This document shows positions 55,471 to 64,000 of a stretch of 64,000 bases of DNA, piece after piece. The position numbers and the translations under genes were made by a program. How positions within the stretch are numbered: position 1 is the first letter of the stretch; the number at the start of each line of letters is the position of its first letter. A model generated the notes under the pieces. It saw only the letters and a list, made by a program, of their open reading frames with translations. It did not search any database and had not been told where the DNA came from. This DNA comes from Cellvibrio sp. KY-YJ-3 (lineage in GTDB: Bacteria > Pseudomonadota > Gammaproteobacteria > Pseudomonadales > Cellvibrionaceae): assembly GCF_008806955.1 (NCBI RefSeq), contig NZ_CP031727.1:4106001-4170000 (forward strand), written 5' to 3'.

Positions 55471-57551
55471 AGAATTCGACTATCAAAAAATCCCAAAAAA
55501 CAGCGCCTGCGCTCGACCAAAGCCAACTCGCCTCCGCTTGCTGGATCGCCGTAAAAAAACTCAATCCACGCAGCGCCAGTAAAAATCCGGTGATGTTTGT
55601 GGTGCTGATCGGCACCCTTTTAAGCGCCGGTATCACCTTGCAACGATTATTCGCCGGTGCCAGTTTTGGTTTTGAACTGACTTGCGCATTGATCCTGCTA
55701 TTTACCATCTGGTTTGCCAATCTCGCCGAGGCGATTGCGGAAGCGCGCGGACGCGGGCAAGCCACCAGCCTGCGTTCAGCACGCCGCGATCTGATGGCCG
55801 AGCGGTTAGATAATCATGGGCGTATCACTAAAACCATTCCCGCCACCGAACTGCGCAAGGGCGATAAAGTACTGGTAAGCGCGGGTAACTATGTACCTGC
55901 CGATGGCGAGATTATCGAGGGCGTGGCCAGCATTAATGAATCAGCCGTGACCGGTGAATCGGCACCGGTATTGCGCGAAGCCGGTACCGATCACTCGGGC
56001 GTTATCGGCGGTACCAAAGTGTTGAGCGGCGAGATAGTCGTGGCCATCACCACCGAACCGGGCGAGAGTTTTCTTGACCGCATGATCGGTTTGGTGGAAG
56101 GCGCCAAACGCCAGAAAACCCCCAACGAATTGGCGCTCACCGTTTTGCTTGCGGCGCTGACGTTGGTGTTCTTAATCGCCGTGGCCAGCCTGCCCGCTAT
56201 GGCCGGTTTTATGGGCGTGAATCTGGATAACACCATGCTCATCGCGTTGCTGGTTTGCCTGATTCCCACCACCATCGGCGGGCTTCTACCTGCAATTGGT
56301 ATCGCCGGAATGAACCGGGCGCTGGCCGCCAATATAGTCGCCAAATCCGGTAAGGCCGTGGAAGTCGCGGGCGATATAGACACACTCATGCTCGACAAAA
56401 CCGGCACCATCACCTTTGGCGATCGCCAAGCCACGCGCTTTTTGCCGGTGGCGGGAACCAGCGAACAAGACTTGCTGGAAGCCGCCGTTTACAGCTCGCT
56501 GCAAGACCCAACGCCCGAAGGCAAATCCATCCTCAAGCTGGCCGAAAATCGCGGGTTTCAGTTACCCAGCTTGCCAAGCGATGCGGTCTTTTCACCCTTC
56601 TCCGCCGAAACCCGCCTGTCGGGTTTAAGTCTGCCCGCAAGTGATGGCCAAACCGAAGGTGAGCAGGGCAAGAGTGCGCGCGAATTTGTCAAAGGCGCGG
56701 GCACAGCGGTAAGCCGCTGGGCAGAGGGTTACGATCTGTTTGTACCGGGCAGTTTGCAGGGTCTCATTAATCAGGTCGCGCAAACTGGCGGTACGCCGCT
56801 GGTGGTCGCGAGCAACACCGCCATCCTCGGTGTAGTGGCCTTGAGCGATGTGATCAAACCCGGTATCGCTGAACGTTTTGCCCGGTTGCGCGCACTGGGT
56901 GTACGCACAATTATGGTCACCGGCGATAACCCTATCACCGCGGGTGCAATAGCCGCCGAAGCCGGAGTAGATGACTTTATCGCTGAGGCAAAACCGGAAG
57001 ACAAACTCGCGTTGATCCGCGCCGAGCAAGCCAAAGGCCGACTGGTCGCGATGGTAGGCGACGGCACTAACGACGCTCCTGCACTCGCGCAAGCGGATGT
57101 TGGCCTCGCGATGAACTCCGGTACTCAAGCCGCGCGTGAAGCGGGCAATATGGTGGATTTGGATTCTGACCCGGCCAAATTGCTCGCAGTGGTAGAAGTA
57201 GGCAAACAATTGCTGATGACGCGCGGCGCACTCACCACCTTTTCACTCGCCAACGATGTAGCAAAATATTTTGCGATAGTGCCCGCGATTTTTATCGCCG
57301 CGATTCCCAGTATCGGCGCACTGAATTTTATGCAGTTGCACAGCCCGCAAAGTGCCGTGCTCGCCGCGCTAATTTTTAACGCGCTGATTATTCCGGCACT
57401 CATTCCACTCGCGCTAAAAGGCGTCAACCTGCGGGCGATTAGCGCGGAAAAATTACTGCGCAACAATATGCTGGTGTACGGTTTAGGCGGTGTCGTCTTA
57501 CCGTTTATTGCGATCAAATTATTGGATGTGATGCTGACGCCGTTAATGTAA
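55467..57551 (+). CDS. kdpB: Potassium-transporting ATPase subunit KdpB
   Basis: P-type ATPase subunit that powers K+ uptake. 694 residues. The phosphorylated Asp310 is in DKTGTITFG; TGES (162-165), where E. coli KdpB is inhibited by Ser phosphorylation, is present; MVTGDNPITAGAIA and MVGDGTNDAPALAQADVG form the hinge. The frame is open upstream inside kdpA, but the ATG at 55467 overlaps the kdpA stop and gives the family N-terminus. Confidence 0.97.
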   Translation: MKNSTIKKSQKTAPALDQSQLASACWIAVKKLNPRSASKNPVMFVVLIGTLLSAGITLQRLFAGASFGFELTCALILLFTIWFANLAEAIAEARGRGQATSLRSARRDLMAERLDNHGRITKTIPATELRKGDKVLVSAGNYVPADGEIIEGVASINESAVTGESAPVLREAGTDHSGVIGGTKVLSGEIVVAITTEPGESFLDRMIGLVEGAKRQKTPNELALTVLLAALTLVFLIAVASLPAMAGFMGVNLDNTMLIALLVCLIPTTIGGLLPAIGIAGMNRALAANIVAKSGKAVEVAGDIDTLMLDKTGTITFGDRQATRFLPVAGTSEQDLLEAAVYSSLQDPTPEGKSILKLAENRGFQLPSLPSDAVFSPFSAETRLSGLSLPASDGQTEGEQGKSAREFVKGAGTAVSRWAEGYDLFVPGSLQGLINQVAQTGGTPLVVASNTAILGVVALSDVIKPGIAERFARLRALGVRTIMVTGDNPITAGAIAAEAGVDDFIAEAKPEDKLALIRAEQAKGRLVAMVGDGTNDAPALAQADVGLAMNSGTQAAREAGNMVDLDSDPAKLLAVVEVGKQLLMTRGALTTFSLANDVAKYFAIVPAIFIAAIPSIGALNFMQLHSPQSAVLAALIFNALIIPALIPLALKGVNLRAISAEKLLRNNMLVYGLGGVVLPFIAIKLLDVMLTPLM

Positions 57552-57602
57552 GGCGCCGTTGATGTAATTGCACCACAGCCCTTTATGCCATTGAGGTTTA
57601 CG

Positions 57603-58190
57603 ATGAATTTTTCACTCAGTTTTTCCCAACAATTTTTTATCGGCTTGCGTTTTTGTTTGCTGATGTTAGCGCTGTGCGGAATCCTGTATTCCACCAGCAT
57701 CACCACACTCGGCGAGCTGTTGTTTCCCTATCAAGCCAAGGGCAGCTTACTCGAACACAAGGGCGAGACACGCGGCTCAGTATTGATTGCCCAGAATTTT
57801 AGCGGCGCGGGTTATTTTCATGGCCGCCCCAGCGCTGCCAACAATGATCCAACAGCGACTGGCGGAAGCAATCTCGCACCGAGCAACCCGGTACTGCGCG
57901 AGCGCGCATTGGCCGATAGCAGCGCGATTCAAGCGCGCGAGCAGATTAGTGCTGCGCACATCCCGGTAGACTTAATCAGCGCCTCCGGCTCCGGGGTTGA
58001 TCCACACATCTCCCCTGCTGCTGCAGAAATACAAATCGCGCGGGTTGCGCGAGCGCGAGGTATCAGCGAAGCAGAGGTTGCGCAATTAATCGCGAACAAT
58101 ACCGAACAAAAACAATGGGGAATTTTCGGACAAGCGCGTGTTAATGTGCTTTTATTAAATCTCGGGCTAGATCAACTTGCCCCGCGCTAA
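57603..58190 (+). CDS. kdpC: Potassium-transporting ATPase subunit KdpC
   Basis: Periplasmic single-span subunit of KdpFABC. 195 residues with one N-terminal helix and the family blocks GSVLIAQNFSGAGYFHGRPSA (seen in parts), GGSNLAPSNPVLRER, IPVDLISASGSGVDPHISP and RVARARG. ATG 57603 with GAGG upstream. Confidence 0.96.
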   Translation: MNFSLSFSQQFFIGLRFCLLMLALCGILYSTSITTLGELLFPYQAKGSLLEHKGETRGSVLIAQNFSGAGYFHGRPSAANNDPTATGGSNLAPSNPVLRERALADSSAIQAREQISAAHIPVDLISASGSGVDPHISPAAAEIQIARVARARGISEAEVAQLIANNTEQKQWGIFGQARVNVLLLNLGLDQLAPR

Positions 58191-58209
58191 TCAGTAGATA
58201 ACATTTGCC

Positions 58210-60870
58210 ATGAACGATGAACAAACACAGCGTCACCAACAAGCCGATGCGCTGCTCAAAACAGTGCAGCAGCAAGGCGGTGGGCAGTTAAAAATATTTT
58301 TAGGCGCGGCGCCCGGCGTAGGTAAAACCTGCGCCATGCTCAATGCAGCGAAAGAATTACAGCAGCAGGGCACAGCAGTGTGTGTGGGCTTGGTGGAGAC
58401 GCACGGGCGCGCCGAAACCGAAGCCTTATTGCAAGGCTGTACCCTATTGCCGCGCAAAACCATTCACTACCAAAATCAACAACTCACGGAATTTGATGTG
58501 GATGCCGCGCTCGCGCTACGGCCAAAAATTATTCTGGTAGATGAACTCGCGCACACCAATGTGCCCGGCAGCCGCCACAAGCGTCGCTATCAAGATATTG
58601 CCGAATTACTTAAAGCGGGAATCAATGTTTACACCACACTCAATGTGCAGCACATCGAAAGCTTAAATGATCTAGTGCTGCAAATTACCGGCGTACGCGT
58701 GCAAGAAACGGTGCCCGATTCGTTTATTGATCAAGCTCATGAAATTGTCTTTATCGATTTACCTCCGCAAAACCTGATCGAGCGGTTGCAACAGGGAAAA
58801 GTCTATGTTGCAGAATACGCACGCTCCGCGCTGGAAGGTTTTTTTTCACCAGCCAATTTAACCGCACTGCGCGAATTGGCGATGAAAATTGTTATCGAGC
58901 ACGTGGATGACTCGCTCAAAACCAGGCTCGATTCACGCGGTGAACAACAACATCTCGTTATTAACGACAAGTTGTTGGTATTAATTTCCAACCGCAGCGC
59001 GCATGAGTATTTAATTCGCATCGGGCGTCGCCTTGCAGAAAAACGCGGCATGAATTGGTTGGTGGTATGGGTGGACACTGGCCAGGTGCAACTACAGCAA
59101 GACAAAGCGCGCTTGCAATCGGCCATGACACTGGCGCAGGAACTCGGTGCACGCACAGAAATACTGCGCGGCCCCAGCACCTGGCAAACCATTATTCCGT
59201 TTATTCGTGAAGAGCGCATCAACACTGTTCTGGTAGGCTCAGGCACACGCAAATGGCGCTGGCGAAAACCACTTTATCAGCGTTTGATTAACAGTGGTTT
59301 GGGGCTGGAGGTGAGTGTCTACCGCGACCCGGATCAGCACAGCCGCGTTAATCATTTTATTCAACCTGCAGAAAAATTCTTGCCGAGTGCGCGCGGTTAT
59401 TTACTCAGTATTCTTGGTGTCGCAGTCGCCACCCTAGTGGCAGTTTTAGCAAAAAGCTGGCTACACCCGGACAATCTGGTATTAATTTATGTAGTCGCCG
59501 TGATTATCAGCGGTCTGCGATTTGGCGCCGCTCCGGCAGTTGCATCGGCAGTTGTTTCTTTTTTAAGTTTTAATTTTTTCCTCACTGAACCCTTACACAC
59601 ACTGACAGTGCACAATCAAGACGATATCACGCGGTTAGTATTTTTAGTCGTGATTGGTTTGGTCTGTGGCCCCGCCGCCTCACGTATTCGCCGCCAATTT
59701 TTATTACTCGCCGAATCCAATCGCTACTCGGAGTCCCTGCAACGGCTCGCCGAACAATTTGCTGTTGCCGACGACCAAAGCGCGCTATGGCAAGCATTGA
59801 CGAAAGAACTCAACAGTTCGCTGCTGGCAGAAACCTGCATCGTGCAATTTAATAAAGATAATACTTTCTATACGTTTCCAACGCGCAGCGAAAAATTCAC
59901 CGAACTGGATATGGCCGCCATTGAATGGACACGCAAACAAGCAGCGGCCTCCGGGCGTTTTAGCGACACACTAAGTAAATCCAGCTGGAGCTGTTTTCCT
60001 ATCGCTAAAAATAATAAAACTGTCGCCGCAATATTGGTACGTTTGCACAATGAAAAAACCAGTCTCTCCGCTTATGATCTGGATATCATCAACGCCATGA
60101 CCCAACAGGCGGCCAACGCATGGCAACGCATCTACCTCACCAAAGATTTGGAGTCTGCGCGGGTAAAAGCAGAAATCGAACAGCTGCGTTCAGCACTGCT
60201 CTCGTCCGTTTCGCATGATTTGCGCTCACCGCTTTCAGCCATGATTGGCGCTGCCGACAGCTTGCGGTTATTAGATCAACAGCTCAGCATCGAAGACCGC
60301 AGTGAATTAATCGATACGATTTTGCAAGAGAGTCGCCGCCTTGACCGCTATATCCAAAACCTGTTGGATATGACTCGCCTCGGCCACGGCACCTTAAAAA
60401 TTGAGCGCGACTGGGTTTCCGCCAGTGATATTATCGGCAGCGCCCTCACCCGCTTAAAACGTTACAGCCCGGAAGCCTTGATTGAATTTCGCGTGAATGG
60501 CACTGCACCGCTGCTCTATGCACATGCAGCCTTAATCGAACAAGCTGTGTTTAATATTCTGGAGAATGCCGCAAAATTTACTCCGCCCGGCGAAAAAATC
60601 ACTGTCACACTCGAACAAATTAATGATATCTGTACCATTAACATTGAAGATAAGGGGCCTGGAATTCCTGAAGATCTGCGCGAGAAAATTTTTGATATGT
60701 TTTATGTAGTATCCGATGGTGACCACAAGAAAAATAATACCGGCATGGGCTTGGCTATTTGCAAAGGTATGATCGCCGCCCACGGTGGCAGCGTAACGGC
60801 ACTGGAAGGTTCACAAAAAACCGGCACGCGCTTTTTGGTAGAAATTCCGCTACCATTGAACCAGAAATAA
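58210..60870 (+). CDS. kdpD: Sensor histidine kinase KdpD
   Basis: Membrane kinase that senses potassium limitation and phosphorylates KdpE. 886 residues: KdpD domain with Walker A GAAPGVGKT (32-40), a universal-stress-like domain (about 250-375), four membrane helices (about 395-500), GAF-like region, then the kinase. His669 (SVSHDLRSPLSA) is the phosphorylation site; N box NAAKFTPPG, G boxes DKGPGIPEDL and GMGLAICKGM. It is 20 bases after kdpC. Confidence 0.96.
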   Translation: MNDEQTQRHQQADALLKTVQQQGGGQLKIFLGAAPGVGKTCAMLNAAKELQQQGTAVCVGLVETHGRAETEALLQGCTLLPRKTIHYQNQQLTEFDVDAALALRPKIILVDELAHTNVPGSRHKRRYQDIAELLKAGINVYTTLNVQHIESLNDLVLQITGVRVQETVPDSFIDQAHEIVFIDLPPQNLIERLQQGKVYVAEYARSALEGFFSPANLTALRELAMKIVIEHVDDSLKTRLDSRGEQQHLVINDKLLVLISNRSAHEYLIRIGRRLAEKRGMNWLVVWVDTGQVQLQQDKARLQSAMTLAQELGARTEILRGPSTWQTIIPFIREERINTVLVGSGTRKWRWRKPLYQRLINSGLGLEVSVYRDPDQHSRVNHFIQPAEKFLPSARGYLLSILGVAVATLVAVLAKSWLHPDNLVLIYVVAVIISGLRFGAAPAVASAVVSFLSFNFFLTEPLHTLTVHNQDDITRLVFLVVIGLVCGPAASRIRRQFLLLAESNRYSESLQRLAEQFAVADDQSALWQALTKELNSSLLAETCIVQFNKDNTFYTFPTRSEKFTELDMAAIEWTRKQAAASGRFSDTLSKSSWSCFPIAKNNKTVAAILVRLHNEKTSLSAYDLDIINAMTQQAANAWQRIYLTKDLESARVKAEIEQLRSALLSSVSHDLRSPLSAMIGAADSLRLLDQQLSIEDRSELIDTILQESRRLDRYIQNLLDMTRLGHGTLKIERDWVSASDIIGSALTRLKRYSPEALIEFRVNGTAPLLYAHAALIEQAVFNILENAAKFTPPGEKITVTLEQINDICTINIEDKGPGIPEDLREKIFDMFYVVSDGDHKKNNTGMGLAICKGMIAAHGGSVTALEGSQKTGTRFLVEIPLPLNQK

Positions 60871-60900
60871 ACTGCCTATGAAAAAGCACGAGCATTTGTG

Positions 60901-61587
60901 ATGAGCGCAAAAATTCTGGTCATCGACGATGAAAATCAAATCCGGCGCATGTTGCGTATCGCACTAAAGAGCGAAGGTTACGACATTAGCGAGGCAGAAA
61001 ATGGTGAACAGGGTCTCGCCTGTATTGTTCGCCAGCAACCGGATTTAGTCGTGCTAGATTTAGGCCTGCCCGATATGGACGGGCAAACACTGCTGCGCGA
61101 ATTACGCAGCTGGTCGGCAGTGCCGGTAATTGTGCTCTCGGTGCGCAACAGTGACAAAGAAAAAGTGCAACTGCTCGACGCAGGCGCGCAAGACTATGTG
61201 ACCAAACCTTTTAGCATTGAAGAGTTTCTCGCCCGTGTCCGCGCTAACCTACGCGACCATATTAAGCAGCAGAGCGCACAAATTCTAGACGACGGTTATT
61301 TGCATATCGATTTAGGCAAACGCCTCGTCAAAACTGACAACAACCCCGTCGACCTCACCCCCAAAGAATATGCAGTGCTCTCCAAACTCGCCAAAGTGCC
61401 CAATTGCGTAATTACTCAAACCCAGTTATTACAGGAAATTTGGGGGCCAACGCATCAGGAAGATTCCCATTATTTGCGTATAATAGTCAGCCACTTGCGG
61501 CAGAAACTGGGAGAAGACCCAGCCGAACCCAAGTACCTCAAAACTGAAGCTGGTGTTGGCTACCGTTTACTCTTTGCTCCGCGATAA
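60901..61587 (+). CDS. kdpE: Response regulator KdpE
   Basis: OmpR-type activator of kdpFABC. 228 residues. Receiver with Asp9/Asp10 (IDDE), phosphorylated Asp53 (VVLDLGLPD) and Lys in VTKPFS; winged-helix domain with DLTPKEYAVLSKLA and the ending TEAGVGYRL. Last gene of the kdpFABCDE series. Confidence 0.96.
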   Translation: MSAKILVIDDENQIRRMLRIALKSEGYDISEAENGEQGLACIVRQQPDLVVLDLGLPDMDGQTLLRELRSWSAVPVIVLSVRNSDKEKVQLLDAGAQDYVTKPFSIEEFLARVRANLRDHIKQQSAQILDDGYLHIDLGKRLVKTDNNPVDLTPKEYAVLSKLAKVPNCVITQTQLLQEIWGPTHQEDSHYLRIIVSHLRQKLGEDPAEPKYLKTEAGVGYRLLFAPR

Positions 61588-61656
61588 ATTGCACCGCGAT
61601 AAATCGTACAGCGCAAAACCGAAACGTTAGTCACACCCACTACCGGATTTATGACT

Positions 61657-62691
61657 ATGCGTTTTATCCCCCAGCTCGCACTGCTTGCGACCAGTTTTTT
61701 TATCATCAGCTGCAGCCCTAAACCCGAAATGAGCAAAATTGAAGGTTTTGCACAGGGCACAACCTACAACCTTACCTTTGAATTACCCACCGACAGCAAT
61801 CTGCCGGTGGAGAAAATTGAAACTGCCATCAGCGAAGAACTGGCGCGCATGGATAAGGTATTGTCTAACTACCGCGATGATTCGGTGATTGAACAATTTA
61901 ACGCGCAAAAAACTACCGAGGCCCAAACCGTGGATGCCGAATTGGTGGAGCTTGTTGAAATCGCACGCACTGTGCATCGCGCCAGCAATGGCTGTTACGA
62001 TCTCACCATCAAACCGCTGTTTGATTTATGGGGTTTTAAAAATGATGTATTCACACCGCCGAGTGAAGATGCATTAGGTGTGGCGCTCGCCAGCATCGGT
62101 TTGGATAATTTGGAAACCGTCAACACTACACAGCTGCGCAAACAACTTCCCAATTTGCGTATCGATGTTTCTTCCATCGGTCAGGGTTATGCAGTTGAAC
62201 GCATGGTAAAAATTCTGGAGCAATTTGGCGTACAAAATTATCTGGTGGAAATCGGTGGCGAATTAAAAATTCAAGGTAAAAAAACCGACGACGAAGCATG
62301 GCGTATTGCACTGGAAAAACCCCTGCCCAATGAGCGCAAAATGCATAAAATTGTGAGCTTCGATTCCGGCGAACCCATGTCACTGATCAGCTCGGGAACC
62401 TATCGTCACTTTTTTGATGACAATGGCAAACGCTACAGCCATATTCTGGATGCGCGCAGTGGCAAACCCGTTGAACACAACACGGTGTCTGTCACCATTC
62501 TCCACCCTGATGCCACACTGGGCGACGCCTGGTCTACTGCATTTTCCTGTCTGGGTAGCCGCGAAGGTTTAAAAGTGGCCAATGCACAAAATCTCGCGGT
62601 ATTGTTTATCGATCAGGAAGGCGACCAGCTGATTGAAACCGAATCGGATGCTCTGAAAACAATGAGTGGAATTAGTTTTAAAAACCCTTAA
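61657..62691 (+). CDS. apbE: FAD:protein FMN transferase ApbE, lipoprotein
   Basis: Attaches FMN to periplasmic domains of proteins such as RnfG/NqrC. 344 residues with a lipoprotein signal (IISCSPKP, lipidated Cys). ApbE motifs: GFAQGTTYNLTF, LSNYRDDSVIEQFN, DLTIKPLFDLWGF, DVSSIGQGYAVERM, VEIGGELKIQG, SSGTYRHFF and HILDARSGKPVEHNTVSVTI with the catalytic Asp/Thr region near GDAWSTAFSCLG. Targets are not in this window. Confidence 0.95.
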   Translation: MRFIPQLALLATSFFIISCSPKPEMSKIEGFAQGTTYNLTFELPTDSNLPVEKIETAISEELARMDKVLSNYRDDSVIEQFNAQKTTEAQTVDAELVELVEIARTVHRASNGCYDLTIKPLFDLWGFKNDVFTPPSEDALGVALASIGLDNLETVNTTQLRKQLPNLRIDVSSIGQGYAVERMVKILEQFGVQNYLVEIGGELKIQGKKTDDEAWRIALEKPLPNERKMHKIVSFDSGEPMSLISSGTYRHFFDDNGKRYSHILDARSGKPVEHNTVSVTILHPDATLGDAWSTAFSCLGSREGLKVANAQNLAVLFIDQEGDQLIETESDALKTMSGISFKNP

Positions 62692-62712
62692 TAGCCAACA
62701 GGATTCTTCAGC

Positions 62713-63018
62713 ATGAAACTCGTCTACACCCACGAAAACCGTTTTCTAGTTGGTAATGCGCAGAACATTCTCGAACAAGCCGGAATTCGTGTGGTGTGGA
62801 AAAATGAATTTTCCTCGGGCGCTATTGGCGAAATATCGCCCTTTGATACCTGGCCGGAACTGTGGGTGGTGGACGATACCAACTACGAACAAGCTATCGA
62901 TATTCTGTCCAATGCGTTTAACACGCCCACTGCACCGGAATGGCAATGTGCACAATGCAATGAACAAAACGACGCTGCTTTTGAGACCTGTTGGAATTGC
63001 CAAACGGAGAAAATATAA
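62713..63018 (+). CDS. DUF2007 protein with C-terminal zinc ribbon
   Basis: 101 residues. An N-terminal DUF2007 ferredoxin-like domain (MKLVYTHENRFLVGNAQNIL, then ELWVVDDTNYEQA) and a C-terminal four-cysteine ribbon, CAQCN and CWNC. Family function unknown (sometimes called putative signal-transducing). It is 21 bases after apbE and probably cotranscribed. Confidence 0.83.
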   Translation: MKLVYTHENRFLVGNAQNILEQAGIRVVWKNEFSSGAIGEISPFDTWPELWVVDDTNYEQAIDILSNAFNTPTAPEWQCAQCNEQNDAAFETCWNCQTEKI

Positions 63019-63036
63019 CAGCTGACCAAAGCATTA

Positions 63037-63984
63037 TTACTCCCCAGAGGTTAACCCCACCATATCAGGGCCGATATATTTCTCCTCCACCCATTCACGC
63101 AAATGCGCACTCATAAATTCAATAAAATTATGGGCGGTAACTGGTAAGCGGCGATCGCCGTGTTGCACCAAATACCAGTGACTGTGCAGCGGAAAATTGT
63201 GCAGTTTAATTTGCGCCACGCGCGCTTGTGATTGCGCCAAGGTATGCTCGGACAATACTGCCAAACCCAAACCATTTTCCACACTCATTCGAATCACTTC
63301 ATTGCTTTCAATTTGCATGGTGTTGTGTAACTGGAAATTCTGTTCACGCAAAAAATTTTCAAACACCATACGCGTTGCACTACCCGGCTCGCGCATTAAA
63401 AAACGTTCATCAACTAACTCTGCAAAATCTACGTCATCCCTTTGCGCTGCCCAATGATGAATGGGGGCAATCAATACCAGCGGGTTGCGTAAAAAACGGC
63501 GACTGACAACATGATCACCCGTAGGTGGATGACTGAATAAATACAAATCATCCAATTGATTTTCAAAGCGCTGCAATACACTACCGCGATTGCCAATATT
63601 AAACGTCACATCCACCGCCGGATATTGCTGCGCATAGGGGCTGAGCAAACGCGGCAATACATACTGCGCGGTAGTCACCACCCCAATACTGAAATAGCCT
63701 TTATTGCCGCGCGCAGCATCCGTTAAAAATCCATCAAAATCCTCAAAGCGCGTCAATGCATCCAGTGCCGCGTGGTACAGCTCATTGCCAACAAAGGTGG
63801 GTTTATAACGGCCATCGCACTGCTCCAATAGTGGTTCGCCCACGGCTTCGCTCAAGCGTTTGATTTGCAACGAAACCGTAGGCTGGGTGAGGTGCAATTG
63901 CTGCGCCGCTTGCGAGATGGAACCGCTGCGCACCACCGCGACATAGACCTGCAACAGGCGAAAGGTGAGATGGCGAATATTCAT
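63037..63984 (-). CDS. LysR-family transcriptional regulator
   Basis: 315 residues. The N-terminal helix-turn-helix is seen in LLQVYVAVVRSGSISQAAQQ and LHLTQPTVSLQIKRL; the effector domain includes GYFSIGVVTTAQYVLPRLL and ENGLGLAVLSEHTL. The GTG at 63990 is a possible alternative to ATG 63984. It converges on the DUF2007 gene, and its target is probably on its other side, outside the window. Confidence 0.9.
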   Translation of the reverse strand: MNIRHLTFRLLQVYVAVVRSGSISQAAQQLHLTQPTVSLQIKRLSEAVGEPLLEQCDGRYKPTFVGNELYHAALDALTRFEDFDGFLTDAARGNKGYFSIGVVTTAQYVLPRLLSPYAQQYPAVDVTFNIGNRGSVLQRFENQLDDLYLFSHPPTGDHVVSRRFLRNPLVLIAPIHHWAAQRDDVDFAELVDERFLMREPGSATRMVFENFLREQNFQLHNTMQIESNEVIRMSVENGLGLAVLSEHTLAQSQARVAQIKLHNFPLHSHWYLVQHGDRRLPVTAHNFIEFMSAHLREWVEEKYIGPDMVGLTSGE

Positions 63985-64000
63985 AAACACGCCCTTGGTT

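Overview
The window is a chromosomal segment of a mid-GC gammaproteobacterium, most likely of the Cellvibrio type (Cellvibrionaceae). Two gene blocks follow the Pseudomonas-type order (algW/degS, hisD, hisG, murA, ibaG and mlaC on one side; kdsD-kdsC-lptC-lptA-lptB-rpoN-hpf-ptsN-rapZ-ptsO on the other). They sit beside a GlcNAc/chitin-sugar locus of the kind found in polysaccharide-degrading marine and soil bacteria: LacI regulator, MFS permease, NagX, BadF-type kinase, TonB-dependent receptor and a tryptophan-halogenase-like flavoprotein. The genus assignment is inference; no rRNA or tRNA gene is present to test it.

Layout. 1-2.3 kb: phosphate uptake (pstC partial, pstS), each gene with PhoB-box promoters. 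2.3-6.9 kb: sspB, a fused cytochrome b/c1 gene, the Rieske protein, rpsI, rplM. 7-10.7 kb: zapE, an alpha/beta hydrolase, yhcB/zapG, degS/algW. 10.7-15.3 kb (minus): hisD, hisG, murA, ibaG, mlaC. 15.6-23.6 kb (plus): KDO synthesis, LPS export, RpoN, the nitrogen-PTS cluster, darP. 23.6-26 kb: motB, motA, a DUF1244 protein. 26-39.7 kb: the aminosugar locus. 39.9-53.4 kb: DUF3014, cis/trans fatty acid isomerase, feoAB plus a Cys-rich peptide, a periplasmic binding protein, an AI-2E-type permease, FklB, RdgC, a phosphoethanolamine transferase and a SulP transporter. 53.5-61.6 kb: complete kdpFABCDE. 61.6-64 kb: apbE, a DUF2007 protein, a LysR regulator.

How the aminosugar locus fits together. 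Three copies of the perfect palindrome GACAACGTTGTC were seen, all in promoters. Two flank the promoter of the TonB-dependent receptor. One overlaps the -35 of a near-consensus promoter upstream of nagK-nagP-nagX-nagA-nagB. The LacI-family protein encoded at 27216-28268 is the natural candidate to bind them. The inferred pathway is outer-membrane import by the receptor, inner-membrane import by NagP, phosphorylation by the BadF-type kinase, deacetylation by NagA and deamination by NagB to fructose-6-phosphate. Between the two controlled promoters lie a flavin-dependent-halogenase-like gene with intact catalytic motifs and a 2OG-oxygenase-like DUF6445 gene, both of unknown role. The nag leader also holds a strong intrinsic terminator between promoter and first gene, with upstream segments able to pair with its 5' arm, so attenuation is possible.

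The most unusual non-coding signal is a dispersed element with two copies (29206-29313 and 48732-48892). Each has a conserved core enclosed by a near-perfect 28-29 bp stem. The stem sequences of the two copies are unrelated, and both copies lie just 3' of a gene in the same orientation relative to it. Other points worth attention: the cytochrome b/c1 fusion, paired inverted Pho boxes at both pst promoters, a KdpE-like site before kdpF, and loss of mlaFED/mlaB, hisC and sspA from otherwise conserved neighbourhoods.
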